From positions 27,813,278 to 27,877,277 of the forward strand of contig OY987302.1 of assembly GCA_963920635.1 (NCBI GenBank): a DNA stretch of 64,000 bases, read 5' to 3'. Below the pieces are notes generated by a model. The model was not told the DNA's origin, did not search any database, and saw only the letters and a list, made by a program, of their open reading frames with translations. The translations under genes were made by a program, and so were the position numbers. This DNA comes from Pseudeuparius sepicola. Lineage: Eukaryota > Arthropoda > Insecta > Coleoptera > Anthribidae. Below, one piece after another: positions 30,485-41,150 of this stretch. The number at the start of each line of letters is the position of its first letter. Position 1 is the stretch's first letter.

Positions 30485-33400
30485 ATAGGTGAGCAGTATA
30501 CCTACCCCTATATTGATGCACAGAAAATCAAGTTGACCTCTCATCGAAAGTCGCCTGTTTGACACCTAGTGGAACCGATTTGTCTTGTCATTGGGAACGA
30601 AAAACATTATTAAAAATTTTTTGTTCGAGTGGCACATTATTTGTTAACAAAAAACTGTCAAAATAAAAAAAAATGAAAAAACGCTCCCAAAATAACTACT
30701 GCAGGTAAGTTGGGCAAAAATAAACACTTTTTGCCTCTTGATATTTTTTCAATAGACGCACGCTTTTCGCGCTGAAGGCGATTTAATGTGCAAAAATTGC
30801 TAAAAGTGGTAAACTTTAAGAATTCATATCTCAGCTTCTACCAAAGCTTTCGGAAAGTTCGAAAGCGCAAACTGATCCTGGAGACTTGTACTTTCATCTG
30901 GTATTTTTTTATATAGGCCACTTGTTTTACCCGTTAAGTTTGCAGTTTGCCTTAAATTATACAGTTTCGTTGGAGGGGGTAAATTATAAAGCTGACGAAA
31001 AATCTACCTACAAAAACTTTTTTCATAGTTAAAGTTGATTGATTGTAATATTCTTCAACTCTAGTTATAAAAAAAGCTTCGTTCATTGATTTGAGCATAT
31101 TATATAAACAAAACTTCAAAACGTTAAAAAAATTTAAATATACGCCCGTCTCTATTCATTTGTTGTAACTTGTTGAAACAAATATGATGATCGATGCATG
31201 TTTGGCAAGCATTACATATTTTAAGAGACAAGCGATTATTTCGCGTGTGTGTATATCAACTTCATGCAGTGATAGTGAATTATTGTAATGTATCAATAAA
31301 ATGACGCTAACTTTCTCTTTGTAAAAATCTATAATGGGGACGTGAAATTTTATCATCTTTTTAATAAAATGACAGTCAATGAAGGTAAGATAGAAGGTAC
31401 TTTTATTCTCTTTATTTGTAATATTCGAGTAATGAAATGAATCGTATCACAGAATATACACTGTGTCCCGGATAAGAATGAACAGCATGGGGATATTGCA
31501 AACGGTGAGAGATAGGGCAACGGTTAAATGAGGAAAAAGTTGCGCAATTTCGAGGTCAATAAAATGGCACAAACAGATTTCTAATATCTTTTTTCGTTTT
31601 TGAGTTATTTTGAAAAAAGTAAAATTTTGCGTTTTCGATTTTATTTTTTTCTGAAGTTGCTATCACAGATAGAGAAAAAAGAAAAGCACTTTCTTATGGC
31701 ACTTTTTAACGGGCCTTAAGATGGCGTTTTTAGATTTGTTCTACAACGTTTCGTTTTTGAGAAACCATCTTCAACTTAATTTTTTTAAATACGGACCTGG
31801 ATTTTTTTTGCCGATTTTGAAAGCTCTTTTCATTGCAAATACCATGATGTATGACAAGAAATATTTTTAAAATGTTTTGAGACAATTATACTGAAAATTC
31901 CTTTTTTCCATTAATTTTTTTTCTAATGCGGCCCTGTATTTAATAATAAGAAGTCTAAATAATAATCAGTATTGTCAACAATTGAACCTACAACTTATCT
32001 TTCAATTGGAGAACTAAAAAAAGGACGGCACATACGATAATAAAAAATAAATAAAAATCCTCCACCTAGAAGGCTTTGAAACAACGAAACCAATCCCTTG
32101 TCATTTGTCATAACTCCCACTGTATCATTTAGTTAACAATATATTTCATTACAAATGGAGGGTGCTTTTTCAAATGACGACAAATTTAACATGTCAGCAT
32201 ATTATATCTTGTATCACATTAATAGTGTAGAGGCCGAACGAATGTATTTTTGCAATTAATAAATGGCAAAAGTTATTGATTACGTTGACTTAAAGCTTTC
32301 TTCTCGCAATTAGGAAAAGCGAAGAATTTACTCCAAAACACAATGCGACACTGTTTGCTGTACAACAACAGAGGAAAACACTTTACCAGACGCAGGGCCG
32401 TAAAATTTAAAAATATTAAGTTTTCAAAGTAAAAATAAACTGTAAGTTAAATTGTTGTCAACACCGATTAATATTGAGACTCCTTATTATTAAATACAGG
32501 GCCGCATTAGACAAAAATGAATGAAAAGAAAGAAATTTTCAGTATAATTGTCTCAAAACATTTTAAAAATATTTCGTGTCATACATCATGGTATTTGCAT
32601 AGAAAAGTGCTTTCAAAATCTACAAAAAAAAATCCAGGTCCTTATTTAAAAAAATAAAGTTGAAGATGGTTTCTCAAAAACGAAACGTTGTAGAACAAAT
32701 CTAAAAACGCCATCTTAAGGCCCGGTAAAAAGTGCCTCAAGAAAGTGTTTTTCTTTTTTCTCTATCTGTGATAACAGCAAAATTTTACTTTTTTCAAAAT
32801 AACTCAAAAACGAAAAAAGATATTAAAAATCTGTTTATGCCATTTTATTGACCTCAAAATTGCGCAACTTTTTCCCCATTTAACCGTTGCCCTATCTCTC
32901 ACCGTTTGCAATATCCCCATGCTGTTCATTCTTATCCGGGACACAGTGTACATAGTTCCACAACAGAAAGCTCCTTAACAATACCTAGCAAATGGACTCC
33001 AACAGAGTAAAAAAAAACAAGCAGATTCCATTTACAGTGAACTGATATTTTCCTAATATGTAGATTAGCCAATTTCTAATAGTGGACCTCAATATCTTTG
33101 GAAAAAATTAAGCTTAAAAGTTGGAGTCCATTAAAATTTTTGCAAAAATTTATTTGTTTGTAGTAGTGGTAGGACACCATGTACTGAAGAGAATTTAAAT
33201 ATTGAGAGCTTTGCACTTGTTCTCTACAATGCAAAAATGCGGAGAATGTACCTATGATAATAATACATATTGACCGAGGAAAGTGAGACATATAAAATCA
33301 AATTTGCTATGCTTGCAATACAAACATTATGTAATAATATTCGAAATTATTTAATAGAATGTTAATATTTTGTGCAATTATTAATTGAATCCATTATATT

Positions 33401-33884
33401 AATCATTTATTATATAAACAAGTTTTTCCTTGTGAATATACTCATTGCAACATACTTCAACCTGTTGAACGAAACTGGATAATTTGATGCAAAGTCTATA
33501 AGATCATTTTGCACTTTCGAACGTTTCGTAAGCTTTCTTAGGAGCTGAGATATGAATTTTTAAAGTTTACCACTTTTAGCCATTGTTGCATATTAAATCG
33601 CCCGTAGCTCAAAAATGGTTAGTTTTTAGAAAAAATAACAAGAAATAATAAGTGTTTATTTTTGCCCAATTTGCCTAATGAGTTACCTTCTGGGTGTTTT
33701 TTCATTTGTTTTACTTTGACAGTTTTTTGTTAATAATGTGCCACCCGGACAAAAAATTTTTATTAAGGTTTTTTGTTCCGAATAAAATGACAAATCGGTT
33801 CCACTATGTCTGAAACAGGCGACTTTCGATGAAAGGTCAACTTGATTTCCTGTGCATCAAAATAGGGGTATACCGCTCGCCTAT
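30485..33884. repeat. Outer foldback element (3.4 kb including nested insert)
   Basis: ATAGGTGAGCAGTATACC at 30485 pairs with GGTATACCGCTCGCCTAT ending at 33884. The arms continue through AAGTTGACCTCTCATCG / CGATGAAAGGTCAACTT, GTGGAACCGATTTGTC / GACAAATCGGTTCCAC, and TAAAAGTGGTAAACTTTA / TAAAGTTTACCACTTTTA over about 390 bases each. The element at 31459-32948 lies between the arms, so insertion order is clear: this one is older. Confidence 0.75.
31459..32948. repeat. 1490-bp foldback, TA-flanked, CACTGTGTCCCGG ends
   Basis: TA-CACTGTGTCCCGGATAAG at the left and CTTATCCGGGACACAGTG-TA at the right. The arms of about 530 bases pair closely (CAACGGTTAAATGAGG / CCATTTAACCGTTG, AACGTTTCGTTTTTGAGAAA / TTTCTCAAAAACGAAACG). 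The loop (about 32000-32430) has no gene. Nested in 30485-33884. Confidence 0.85.
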
Positions 33885-34348
33885 AAGGATAGTACTCGGC
33901 TTAGAATGTCCAAGTCTCAGAGACAGATGTTTCGTCCGTACAACACCTTTTAGGAATTCGGGTTTCGTTGTTTCCCTGGTGATGGAAATAAAAGTTCTAT
34001 TTAATTTTAACCCACTAAACCCTTTCCTGTTTGTCACTGGATACAAGGTAATACACAACTGCCCAAAAAGGCAACAGTGGTGTACCAGGGTGATCACGTC
34101 TAATTTTACACCCCCCTTATTTTATTATTTTTGAAGTGAGAAAAACAAGTTTCGAATAAAATTGTATAAGCGAAAACAAGCCTTATAAAGCATTATTTCT
34201 CGTCGTATACAAATGTCGTTTGAGCTTCTTTGTTCGAAGTTATAATAATTGTAACCTGCAACTTAAATACCTAAATGAAGTATTCCGGGCATTTTTTCTG
34301 TTTACTTACCTATATTAACAATAATTATACTTAAAGTAAGTCACACAA
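33885..34348. other. No gene recognised
   Basis: Short overlapping frames in opposite strands only. A run of ACACCCCCC near 34111 is the sole low-complexity tract. Confidence 0.3.
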
Positions 34349-34945
34349 ATGTATTCTTTAGTAGAAGCTGGAAATTTTGAGATATTATGTGATGGAAATT
34401 TCAGCGAGACTGTAAGCCGATTTAGACGATATAAATGAAGACACCCACCTTCATTTGTAAGGCGTCAATCTGTAAAATGCATGGTTGAAAAATATCATGA
34501 ACGTTCATCGTTACACAGATAATAATGTTAATGCAAATATATTGAGAATGTTTCAAGATGAACCTCTAACATTTCGATTCTTACTGCAAGTCTTAACGTA
34601 AGAAGACAGTTTGACAATAGAGGATATTCTTGCGGAAAAATACACAAAACACTTAAGTTGTATACATTACAAATTAGAACTAAGCTGACAGAACGACAAA
34701 AACATCTTCGCCTTCAATTTTGTAATAAAATGCAAGAGGAAAAATGCACTATATTCCAAGCCAAATACATTAAACAGATTGGTACGAGGCAACATTTTCC
34801 ACATGCGGTATGTTACCAAACATGCAAAACCTGATAATATATTGGTGGCTTAACAATATTAATTTTCATAAAGAAATCAAATTCCAAGGTAGACAAAGTC
34901 AGTCAATGTGTGGTGCATATGCGTCATCTGTGTACAGCCTAAAGT
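34349..34945 (+). pseudogene. DUF4817-type Tc1/mariner-superfamily transposase relic
   Basis: From the ATG at 34349 the frame reads MYSLVEAGNFEI...FRRYK and then a stop. Other frames continue RHPPSFVRRQSVKCMVEKYH (N-terminal DUF4817-like helix region), NNVNANILRMFQDEPLTF, then GKIHKTLKLYTLQIRTKLTE and QKHLRLQFCNKMQEEKC (HTH and linker), and KFQGRQSQSMCGAYASS near 34885-34930, where the family has fQ....VNVWcGi. At least four frame changes and stops interrupt it, and the catalytic Asp boxes are not recognisable. It belongs to the same broad family as the relic at 59199-59740 but is more decayed. Confidence 0.6.
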
Positions 34946-34975
34946 AACAGAGACATAATAATATACAGGGTGTAA

Positions 34976-35240
34976 CTAAACTGATGGTCAAAAATGAAAC
35001 CACGCATTCTTGGAGTCAAAATAAGGGCACTTCTTCATATGTTTTTTTCTCCTACGGGCCAAAGTTTTTTTATACCGAGCGTAGAAGTTTGGAGAAAAAT
35101 ACACATATTTCTTAGTATCTCTAGAAGTATACGAGATATTTTCTTCAAACTTGGCGTGTCATATGAGCGGATAAGTTGTCAAATTTAAGGTTAATATGAA
35201 GCTTGTGAGGCCCCCAGTTGCGGAGATATAGGGTGTTATT
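34976..35240. repeat. Single arm of a CAGGGTGTAACTAAAC-ended element
   Basis: Begins TA-CAGGGTGTAACTAAACTG. The first nine bases equal the right end of the transposase-bearing element at 58825-59964. No opposite arm was found downstream. Confidence 0.45.
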
Positions 35241-36074
35241 AAAATTAATTAGTTCAGAAAAATATGAATACAATGTATAATCGCATTTTTTAAATTTGTT
35301 TTGAATGACAAATTCAATGGTTAACAAAAAGTATCTCTTAGTATTTTTTCATATTCTCAGCCGTTTTTTAATTATTTTCAAAGAACGTCAATGCTGCAAT
35401 AAAAAAGTCATTTTAAGAATAAATCTAACAATCTGTGGATGTCAATTAAACTAATTAAATAAATAAAATTAAATAAAGCTATTCACGTAAGTAAAAGCAA
35501 TAGTGTGTTTTACATTTTAGTCAGAAAACCCATTGCAAAGTGTGTATTAAGTTAGAGTTAAGATAGGGTTATAGGTCTTATTTTTTTAACAGATCCCTAA
35601 CTGGAAGGGGTTCTTTGGAATTTTTGGAAAATGAATTGGATATTATTGAGCCTGTGACTGGCGTTATAATCAAGTAGGTTATCAACAAGTACCGACCTCG
35701 GAGCGTCAAACTTGAGAAGTGCCCAGTTGTAGCCGTGCTGAAACCACGGCAGGCTTACAAACGCCTACGCGCAATACTCCATTTGTAAAGCCTGTTTTAC
35801 AAATAACAATGTTCGACCAACAAATCCCCCAATAAAATCATTCAATTTATTGATATAAATTATTGTAGAATTAGTATTTACCGCAAAAAAAATTTTATGT
35901 GTCCTTACGATAATTTTTTTCACGTATGAAGATATCGGCTTCAAATTTGGTATACGAGATCAAATTCAGGTATAAAGGAGCCTCTGGTAATACAAATATT
36001 GTCAACAAGTGACATCTGTGGACCGATGACCAAATTATTTAAATTCATTTCTACCAATCCAAAACAAAAGTAAA
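35241..36074. other. No gene recognised
   Basis: AT-rich apart from a GC-richer patch at 35690-35790 that has no domain in any frame. Confidence 0.3.
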
Positions 36075-36138
36075 TATAATAATAATAATTCTCACCCTCA
36101 CAATACTCCAAACTAGGAGTACCCCAGAAGCAACCACA
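36075..36138 (-). repeat. SINE family S1, 3' fragment, inverted
   Basis: Starts with the (AAT)n tail and continues TTCTCACCCTCACAATACTC then CAAACTAGGAGTACCCCAG, the complement of the 3' end of the copy at 52575-52992. Confidence 0.75.
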
Positions 36139-36241
36139 TTTATTATACAAGGAAGAGTCAATAATCAAAATAGGGAATTGATCAACAAGTTAAATATAAG
36201 ATAAATCGAAGTCCACTCGCCGATCCGGCAGAATCTGCGGG

Positions 36242-36277
36242 TATAAATACAACACAGTTTCAAAGCTGAGCATCAGT
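36242..36277 (+). promoter_or_regulatory. Orphan pol II core promoter (TATA plus initiator)
   Basis: TATAAATA at 36242-36249 and TCAGT at 36273-36277 put the initiator A 33 bases after the TATA start, a standard arthropod spacing. About 400 bases of GC-richer sequence follow without an open reading frame. A solo LTR or the 5' end of a retroelement is possible; I could not find LTR borders. Confidence 0.45.
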
Positions 36278-37484
36278 GGATACCGCTCATTAGCAACCAC
36301 TCGATCAACAACCACCCCTGGGTGGTCTGCTCAGGCAAAGGATACTGCTGTCTAGTAACCGCCCGAACAAAGGTGATACGGGTGAACTGGCTCCCGGTAT
36401 CTCGGTCACCCAAAGTCGCGTCGGTCCACAGTCTGTGGTTCGCCCGTTATGGCCAGAATGCTGTTAAGAGTGTTGCTGTGAGTTAATGACTCATATACCT
36501 ACGCTGTTTTTGTTACCTGCTGTCTCATTTGGTCTACATTTCATACTCAGGAGATTCCCGGCAAGCACGAGGGTCAGCCAAGAGAATCCTCTGACACACG
36601 CTATTGTGTGACACGTGGTAGGGGCATCACGTGGTGTATTATTTGTCTGAGGGTATAAGTGATTTTAAGATTTTTTTGTGCCTTGCAGTGCAACAATTTT
36701 TAGTGAATTCACTTTCGGCAATTAGCCGTCCAATTAAATAGTAAAGTACCTACCAACGGGTTGCTGACACAAAGACCTGGACTATGCTTTCACTCGAAAT
36801 AGCTGGTCTGGTTGATCATAAAAACAATGCAAAATATATAAATTAATTTGCTACCAACATTTTTCACAGGAGAAATTATAAAATACATAGGTTAGGTTAC
36901 CACAAAAAGTAAAAGTTAAGTTGATTACAGAAACTATTCGTTGACAAACAGAAAAGCAAAAGTTTACTGCTGCGTTCGATATCGTGAATAGCGTAGTGCG
37001 GTGTCAGTATCCTTTGAATGCGCTTAGTGTAAATGTTACTATCGAAGGGGAACGTGCGGGAAACGAGTGTCATCTAAAATATTGTACCTAACCTCATCTA
37101 ACCTAAACCCGCAACGGTTGTTTTGTGCTCTTCGCTTTAAAATAATTTGTGGGGCTTGTGGTCCTCAAAAACACAGACACATAAATCCTTTCTTCATAAG
37201 ACTTTGATGAAATACAACAAAATAATGAAATACCAGTAATGGGGTCGAGGGTTTTTAGGTTTAAACCCACTATGTTTATATACAGTGTGTTTCACTTCAA
37301 GTCGAGACAATTCATTATTTTTTTACGGGTTGACCGATTTTCAAAAACTTTTTTTTTTAAATATAGTGCTCCGAAAGATCTATATTTTGACACTAATTTT
37401 TTTCAGATTCGTCATTTCCAAGACCTACTGCGATCAAAATTATACCCCCAAAAACTGCAAAAGTACATTAGGCATTTTTTTAGG
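36278..37484. other. Promoter-downstream region, then AT-rich spacer
   Basis: 36278-36660 is GC-richer and looks like an untranslated leader. The rest has no gene. TA-CAGTGTGTTTCACTTC near 37280 is a single CAGTGTG-type end. Confidence 0.3.
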
Positions 37485-37817
37485 AAATAAATTAAAAGTA
37501 AAAAAATATTTTTAAAAAAAGCTTTTATTTAAATGCGCTAAAAAGAATAAAATAATCTTTTCTTTTAAAACTTTTACTATCAACTTATAACGTCATTCCA
37601 CAATTTATATGATATAAAAGCTTGTCGCGAGATTTAAGTAGTGGTATTTACTTAGTTTGAAAACTTAAATCTCGTGACAAGCTTTTATATCATATAAATT
37701 GTGGAATGACGTTATAAGTTGATAGTAAAAGTTTTAAAAGAAAAGATTATTTTATTCTTTTTAGCGCATTTAAATAAAAGCTTTTTTTAAAAATATTTTT
37801 TTACTTTTAATTTATTT
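37485..37817. repeat. Nearly perfect 155-bp-arm hairpin
   Basis: Arms 37485-37639 and 37663-37817 match at 154 of 155 positions (GTCGCGAG against CTCGTGAC is the only mismatch), with a 23-base spacer. The arms are AT-rich and hold no gene. Such identity means a recent inversion duplication or active gene conversion. A transcript would fold into a long duplex suited to Dicer. Confidence 0.9.
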
Positions 37818-37929
37818 TGTAATTTTTAGTTTGGCCAGGTGTCTGAGTCTATTCATCTCAGTTAACGCATCATTGTTGCAAGGTCGTTTGCCGGTTAGTT
37901 TAGAACAGTCTAGCTCTTCAATGAGGAGA

Positions 37930-38440
37930 CCTTCTAATGACCATCTTGGGTGTTCCGCCATGTTGGATTTAGAATGACGTCACACATATAATCATGCATT
38001 GTCATCCAAATTAAACGTGTGTACAAAATTTCAGCTCGATCGGTTGAAATTTAACTAGTCCGCCATCTTGAGTGTTCCGCCATGTTGGATTTAGAATGAC
38101 GTCACACATATAATCATGCATTGTCATCCAAATTAAACGTGTGTACAAAATTTCAGCTCGATCGGTTGAAATTTAACTAGTCCGCCATCTTGAGTGTTCC
38201 GCCATGTTGGATTTAGAATGACGTCACACATATAATCATGCATTGTCATCCAAATTAAACGTGTGTACAAAATTTCAGCTCGATCGGTTGAAATTTAACT
38301 AGTCCGCCATCTTGGGTGATCCGCCATGTTGGATTTAGAATGACGTCACACATATAATCATGCATTGTCATCCAAATTAAACGTGTGTACAAAATTTCAG
38401 CTCGATCGGTTGAAGATATCTGCTTCAAAATTGAGTTGCA
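37930..38440. repeat. Tandem array, four units of exactly 122 bp
   Basis: TGTTCCGCCATGTTGGATTT starts at 37951, 38073 and 38195, and its variant TGATCCGCC at 38317, a constant 122-bp period. Units are almost identical (CATCTTGGGTG or CATCTTGAGTG is the main variation). Each ends with AAATTTCAGCTCGATCGGTTG. The last unit runs into GAAGATATCTGC and then a CATA repeat. AATTTCAGCTCGATCGGT followed by (ACAT)n looks like the 3' end of an RTE-type LINE or SINE, here amplified in tandem (inference). Confidence 0.9.
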
Positions 38441-38458
38441 AGATTCCACCCGAACAAA

Positions 38459-38459
<1 letters not shown>

Positions 38460-38489
<30 letters not shown>

Positions 38490-38492
38490 CAT
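38460..38492. repeat. (ACAT)n microsatellite
   Basis: Eight ACAT units directly after the last 122-bp unit. TTAAATAAAAGCTTTT on its right also occurs at 37785, just before the array. Confidence 0.9.
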
Positions 38493-38925
38493 TGCAAGTT
38501 AAATAAAAGCTTTTAAAAATGAATAGCACAGTCGTATTGGCCATACCCGAAAACCCCACATACCAAGTTTCACGGTCATAACTTATACAGGGCGTTCACA
38601 AAATAGCTTCAAACATAGAAAAAATACGGTTTTTCGGAGTACTCTGTACAAACACCGAGAGATATTTTAAAATTATTTCTTTGCAGTTTGATTAGGGCTC
38701 ACATAAGCTATCAATGCCCACGATTTCATGGCCCTGCCTTAGACAGGGCGTTCGCATTAAAAATACAAAAACCGAAAAAATCGATTTTTCTCTTGGTGTT
38801 TTTTTTACGTTAAAACAAAATTCATGTGGCTCCCTTAAAAAAGGTCCCACGAGATGTTAGAGGGCACACAGATCGAAGACTGCCTAGAAACGATAAAGTG
38901 AAATCGTATCCAAAAGTACTTCTTA
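38493..38925. other. No gene recognised
   Basis: Two similar ACAGGGCGTTC blocks (38587 and 38743) with nearby AAAAAACCGA or AAAATACGGTTTTTC suggest remnants of CAGGGCG-ended elements. Confidence 0.35.
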
Positions 38926-38953
38926 AATAATAATAATAATAATAATAATAATT
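38926..38953. repeat. (AAT)n microsatellite
   Basis: About nine AAT units just left of the LINE 3' end fragment. It may be the tail of a previous insertion. Confidence 0.85.
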
Positions 38954-38963
38954 TCCAATCATC

Positions 38964-39250
38964 ATGTCAACAAGTGGTGTTATACCAAAAAGTTTGCTGA
39001 GAAACATCAAGGAGCTGGGTCTAACTGATAGTCTTTACAGGTCCATGCAGAAAGCGGTACTACTTGCGACAGCCCGAACCGTCAGGAAATTCATGGGGAA
39101 TGCAGGATCATCCAACAACATCAATGTCACCTAAGGCCCGATAACATGGCAAGGGTCTCGTCCGAGCCAGATCCTTTTGGTATCCGGGATACCCGGGATC
39201 TGAGTGAATGTTCCCCGTAGAGGGAGTGCGAATGCCTTTTGGCTAAGTCG
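38964..39250 (+). pseudogene. R2-like LINE, C-terminal coding end and 3' UTR
   Basis: An open frame from 38964 to the stop at 39132-39134 reads MSTSGVIPKSLLRNIKELGL, then SLYRSMQKAVLLATARTVRK. This matches what I know as the C-terminal end of the insect R2-like RT family seen at 630-1665 (IP.SL...LK.LGL...Y...QKA.L..ARTVRKF). About 100 bases of GC-richer 3' UTR follow, ending GTCGAGATAATAAT. The short intact frame implies 5' truncation on insertion, usual for LINEs. Confidence 0.6.
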
Positions 39251-39251
39251 A

Positions 39252-39650
39252 GATAATAATACAAACTAAGAGTACCCCAAAATCATCCAAATGCTTGTGC
39301 GAGGAAGGTGTGGCAATTACTATTATTTTGTCTTCTTTGTCAGTTGCAGCTAGGGCCGACTTTCCCGATAGAACTAGGGTAGCATTCGCTCAAGTACCTA
39401 CTACGGAAAACCCTAGAAAACCGTAGTAATCCCAATGAGTGGGACAATTAATAAATTACACAAATAAAGCTATATTAAGGAGCAATACCGTGAATCAACC
39501 TTTTGCCCAGCGCTCTTGGCCATAAGCGGTGTTTTCTATAAAGGCATGAATGCATGTGCTCCGCCGCCGATTCGAACCAAGGTCTATAGCCGACAGAAAA
39601 ACATGCAGTCCAAATAGTGTGCAACGCTACGAACGTCGCCACCGCGGCTC
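39252..39650 (-). repeat. SINE family S1, full copy, inverted
   Basis: On the minus strand it starts GAGCCGCGGTGGCGACGTTC (A-box region) and has the B box GGTTCGAATC at about 39575. The shared body follows and it ends at ACTCTTAGTTTGTATTATTA, abutting the LINE 3' end tail-to-tail at 39250. AT-rich sequence with no gene fills 39651-39779. Confidence 0.8.
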
Positions 39651-39787
39651 TTACTCATTAAAAATGTGACATACCTTTTTACGTATAAGTTTTATAATAG
39701 TTTTCCACAAGTTGAGGTTGGGACCCTCAGGTCTTTATATGTTATTTTTTCTAATTTATTTTATAATAATGTAGACTGAAATGTAGA

Positions 39788-41142
39788 CAGGGCCGTAGCT
39801 AGGGGTTTTACATGGGGGGGGGGGGGGTTGGGTATAAAAAAAAGGTTAAAGGCATTATCCTTAAATATATATTGCCAAACGCAAACGCTTGACCTTGATG
39901 GCATGCTACATGTTACAATCGTCCAAGCAGTACAATCGACCAGCACGCGATTACTTATTTTCCCATTTTGGCGGGCGCCGGGCCTGTTAATTAATTTTAT
40001 TTAAGGTAACTTGCCTAAATATGGGCACCCTTAAGAAAAATGTACTTAAATGTTAAAAAAATACTAGAAAAATGTGAAACTATGGATTCGGGCCTTGTCT
40101 ATATTCGGGTAGTTGTAGCGAATAAGCAGTTATGTCCAGAGATAATTTTATAGACTTTCAAGAGTTATATTTTTATTTAAGACATCGTTAGTAATCTACA
40201 CTTAGAGCGAGTTTTTACTTTATTTTTCGTTTTTATGCTTAGTTTAAAAGATATATTGGTCGAAAGTTGAAACAGATAGGTTTTAATTTCCAACTTAGCT
40301 TTTTAACTGTCCATATTTGGTATGAATTTTTATTTACAAGAATGTTTAGTGTTTATCGAACTAAACCTCGATTATTCGTTAGTTTGCAAGACAGAAAATA
40401 TAAAAAAATATTTCAATTTCAAATCGAAAAATATTTTAAAAACAAAAACGAAATTTGAAAAAATGGATTTGGTTAAAAGGATGACTACGAATGAAAAAGA
40501 AAAATGTTATTAAAATTTGTTGTTTCAATTATTGTCGATTTTTCACAATATATTAAATAAAAAACACTACATTCTACATTTGAAAGTTTATAAAATTTTC
40601 CCCATAAGTATTATAACACCTGAACATTTTAAATTATAAAGTGTTCCAAATATGGGCACTGTCCATATTTCGCAACACAACAGGTGTCCATATTTGGAAC
40701 GCATAACCTACAAACATGAAAATGGATTTTCAAACAAACGGAAAAAGTTTTCGCTAAGAAAAATATATCGGCACAAGTCACGGACTTGGACCTTTGGTCC
40801 TGCATGCAAATAACTAATTATGTGAAATACATTGTACCAAAAATGCCTTAAAAATAACATACCGAATTTTATAACGGCCGCACAGCTCTATCGAACATAT
40901 GACAAGTTCGACGTTAGCAGCGCTCTCTTGCAGCCGATAGTGAAAATTATTTTGTCTCTGGGCGAGGGCAGGTAAAGGAACCTGTTTACAGTATTTTTAC
41001 TTAGAACTCATAAATCAGACAGCATTTACAGGAAGGTGCTCATATTTGGAGGGGTGCCCATATTTGGCGAAGGTACCTTATACCATCATGGGGGGGGGGG
41101 TTTGAACCCCCTAAACCCCCCCCCCCCTTATATACGGCCCTG
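39788..41142. mobile_element. hAT-type nonautonomous element with perfect 8-bp target duplication
   Basis: CAGGGCCGTAGCTAGGGG at the left and CCCCC...TATACGGCCCTG at the right are inverted ends. They carry a poly-G (39814-39828) and poly-C (41117-41127) tract. AATGTAGA flanks both sides (39780-39787 and 41143-41150). An 8-bp duplication and CAG-GG-type ends define hAT transposons. Most of the 1355 bp is a second element (40002-41080). No transposase was seen. Confidence 0.85.
40002..41080. mobile_element. Element nested in the hAT copy, TAAGGTAAC ends
   Basis: TAAGGTAACTTGCCTAAATA then TGGGCACCC at 40002-40030 pairs with GGGTGCCCATATTTGGCG then AAGGTACCTTA ending at 41080. Copies of CCATATTTGG or its complement recur inside (about 40311, 40649, 40665, 40687, 41042, 41058), like transposase-binding subterminal motifs. 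The ends resemble 2952-3466. It is AT-rich, and its 63-codon frames carry no domain. Confidence 0.65.
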
Positions 41143-41150
41143 AATGTAGA

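Noticed and set aside
36182..36700. Complete LTR around the TATA/initiator pair
   Set aside because: No TG...CA borders, direct repeat or primer binding site could be identified.
37930..38440. CRISPR-like array
   Set aside because: Units are contiguous 122-bp tandem repeats without unique spacers, in eukaryotic DNA.
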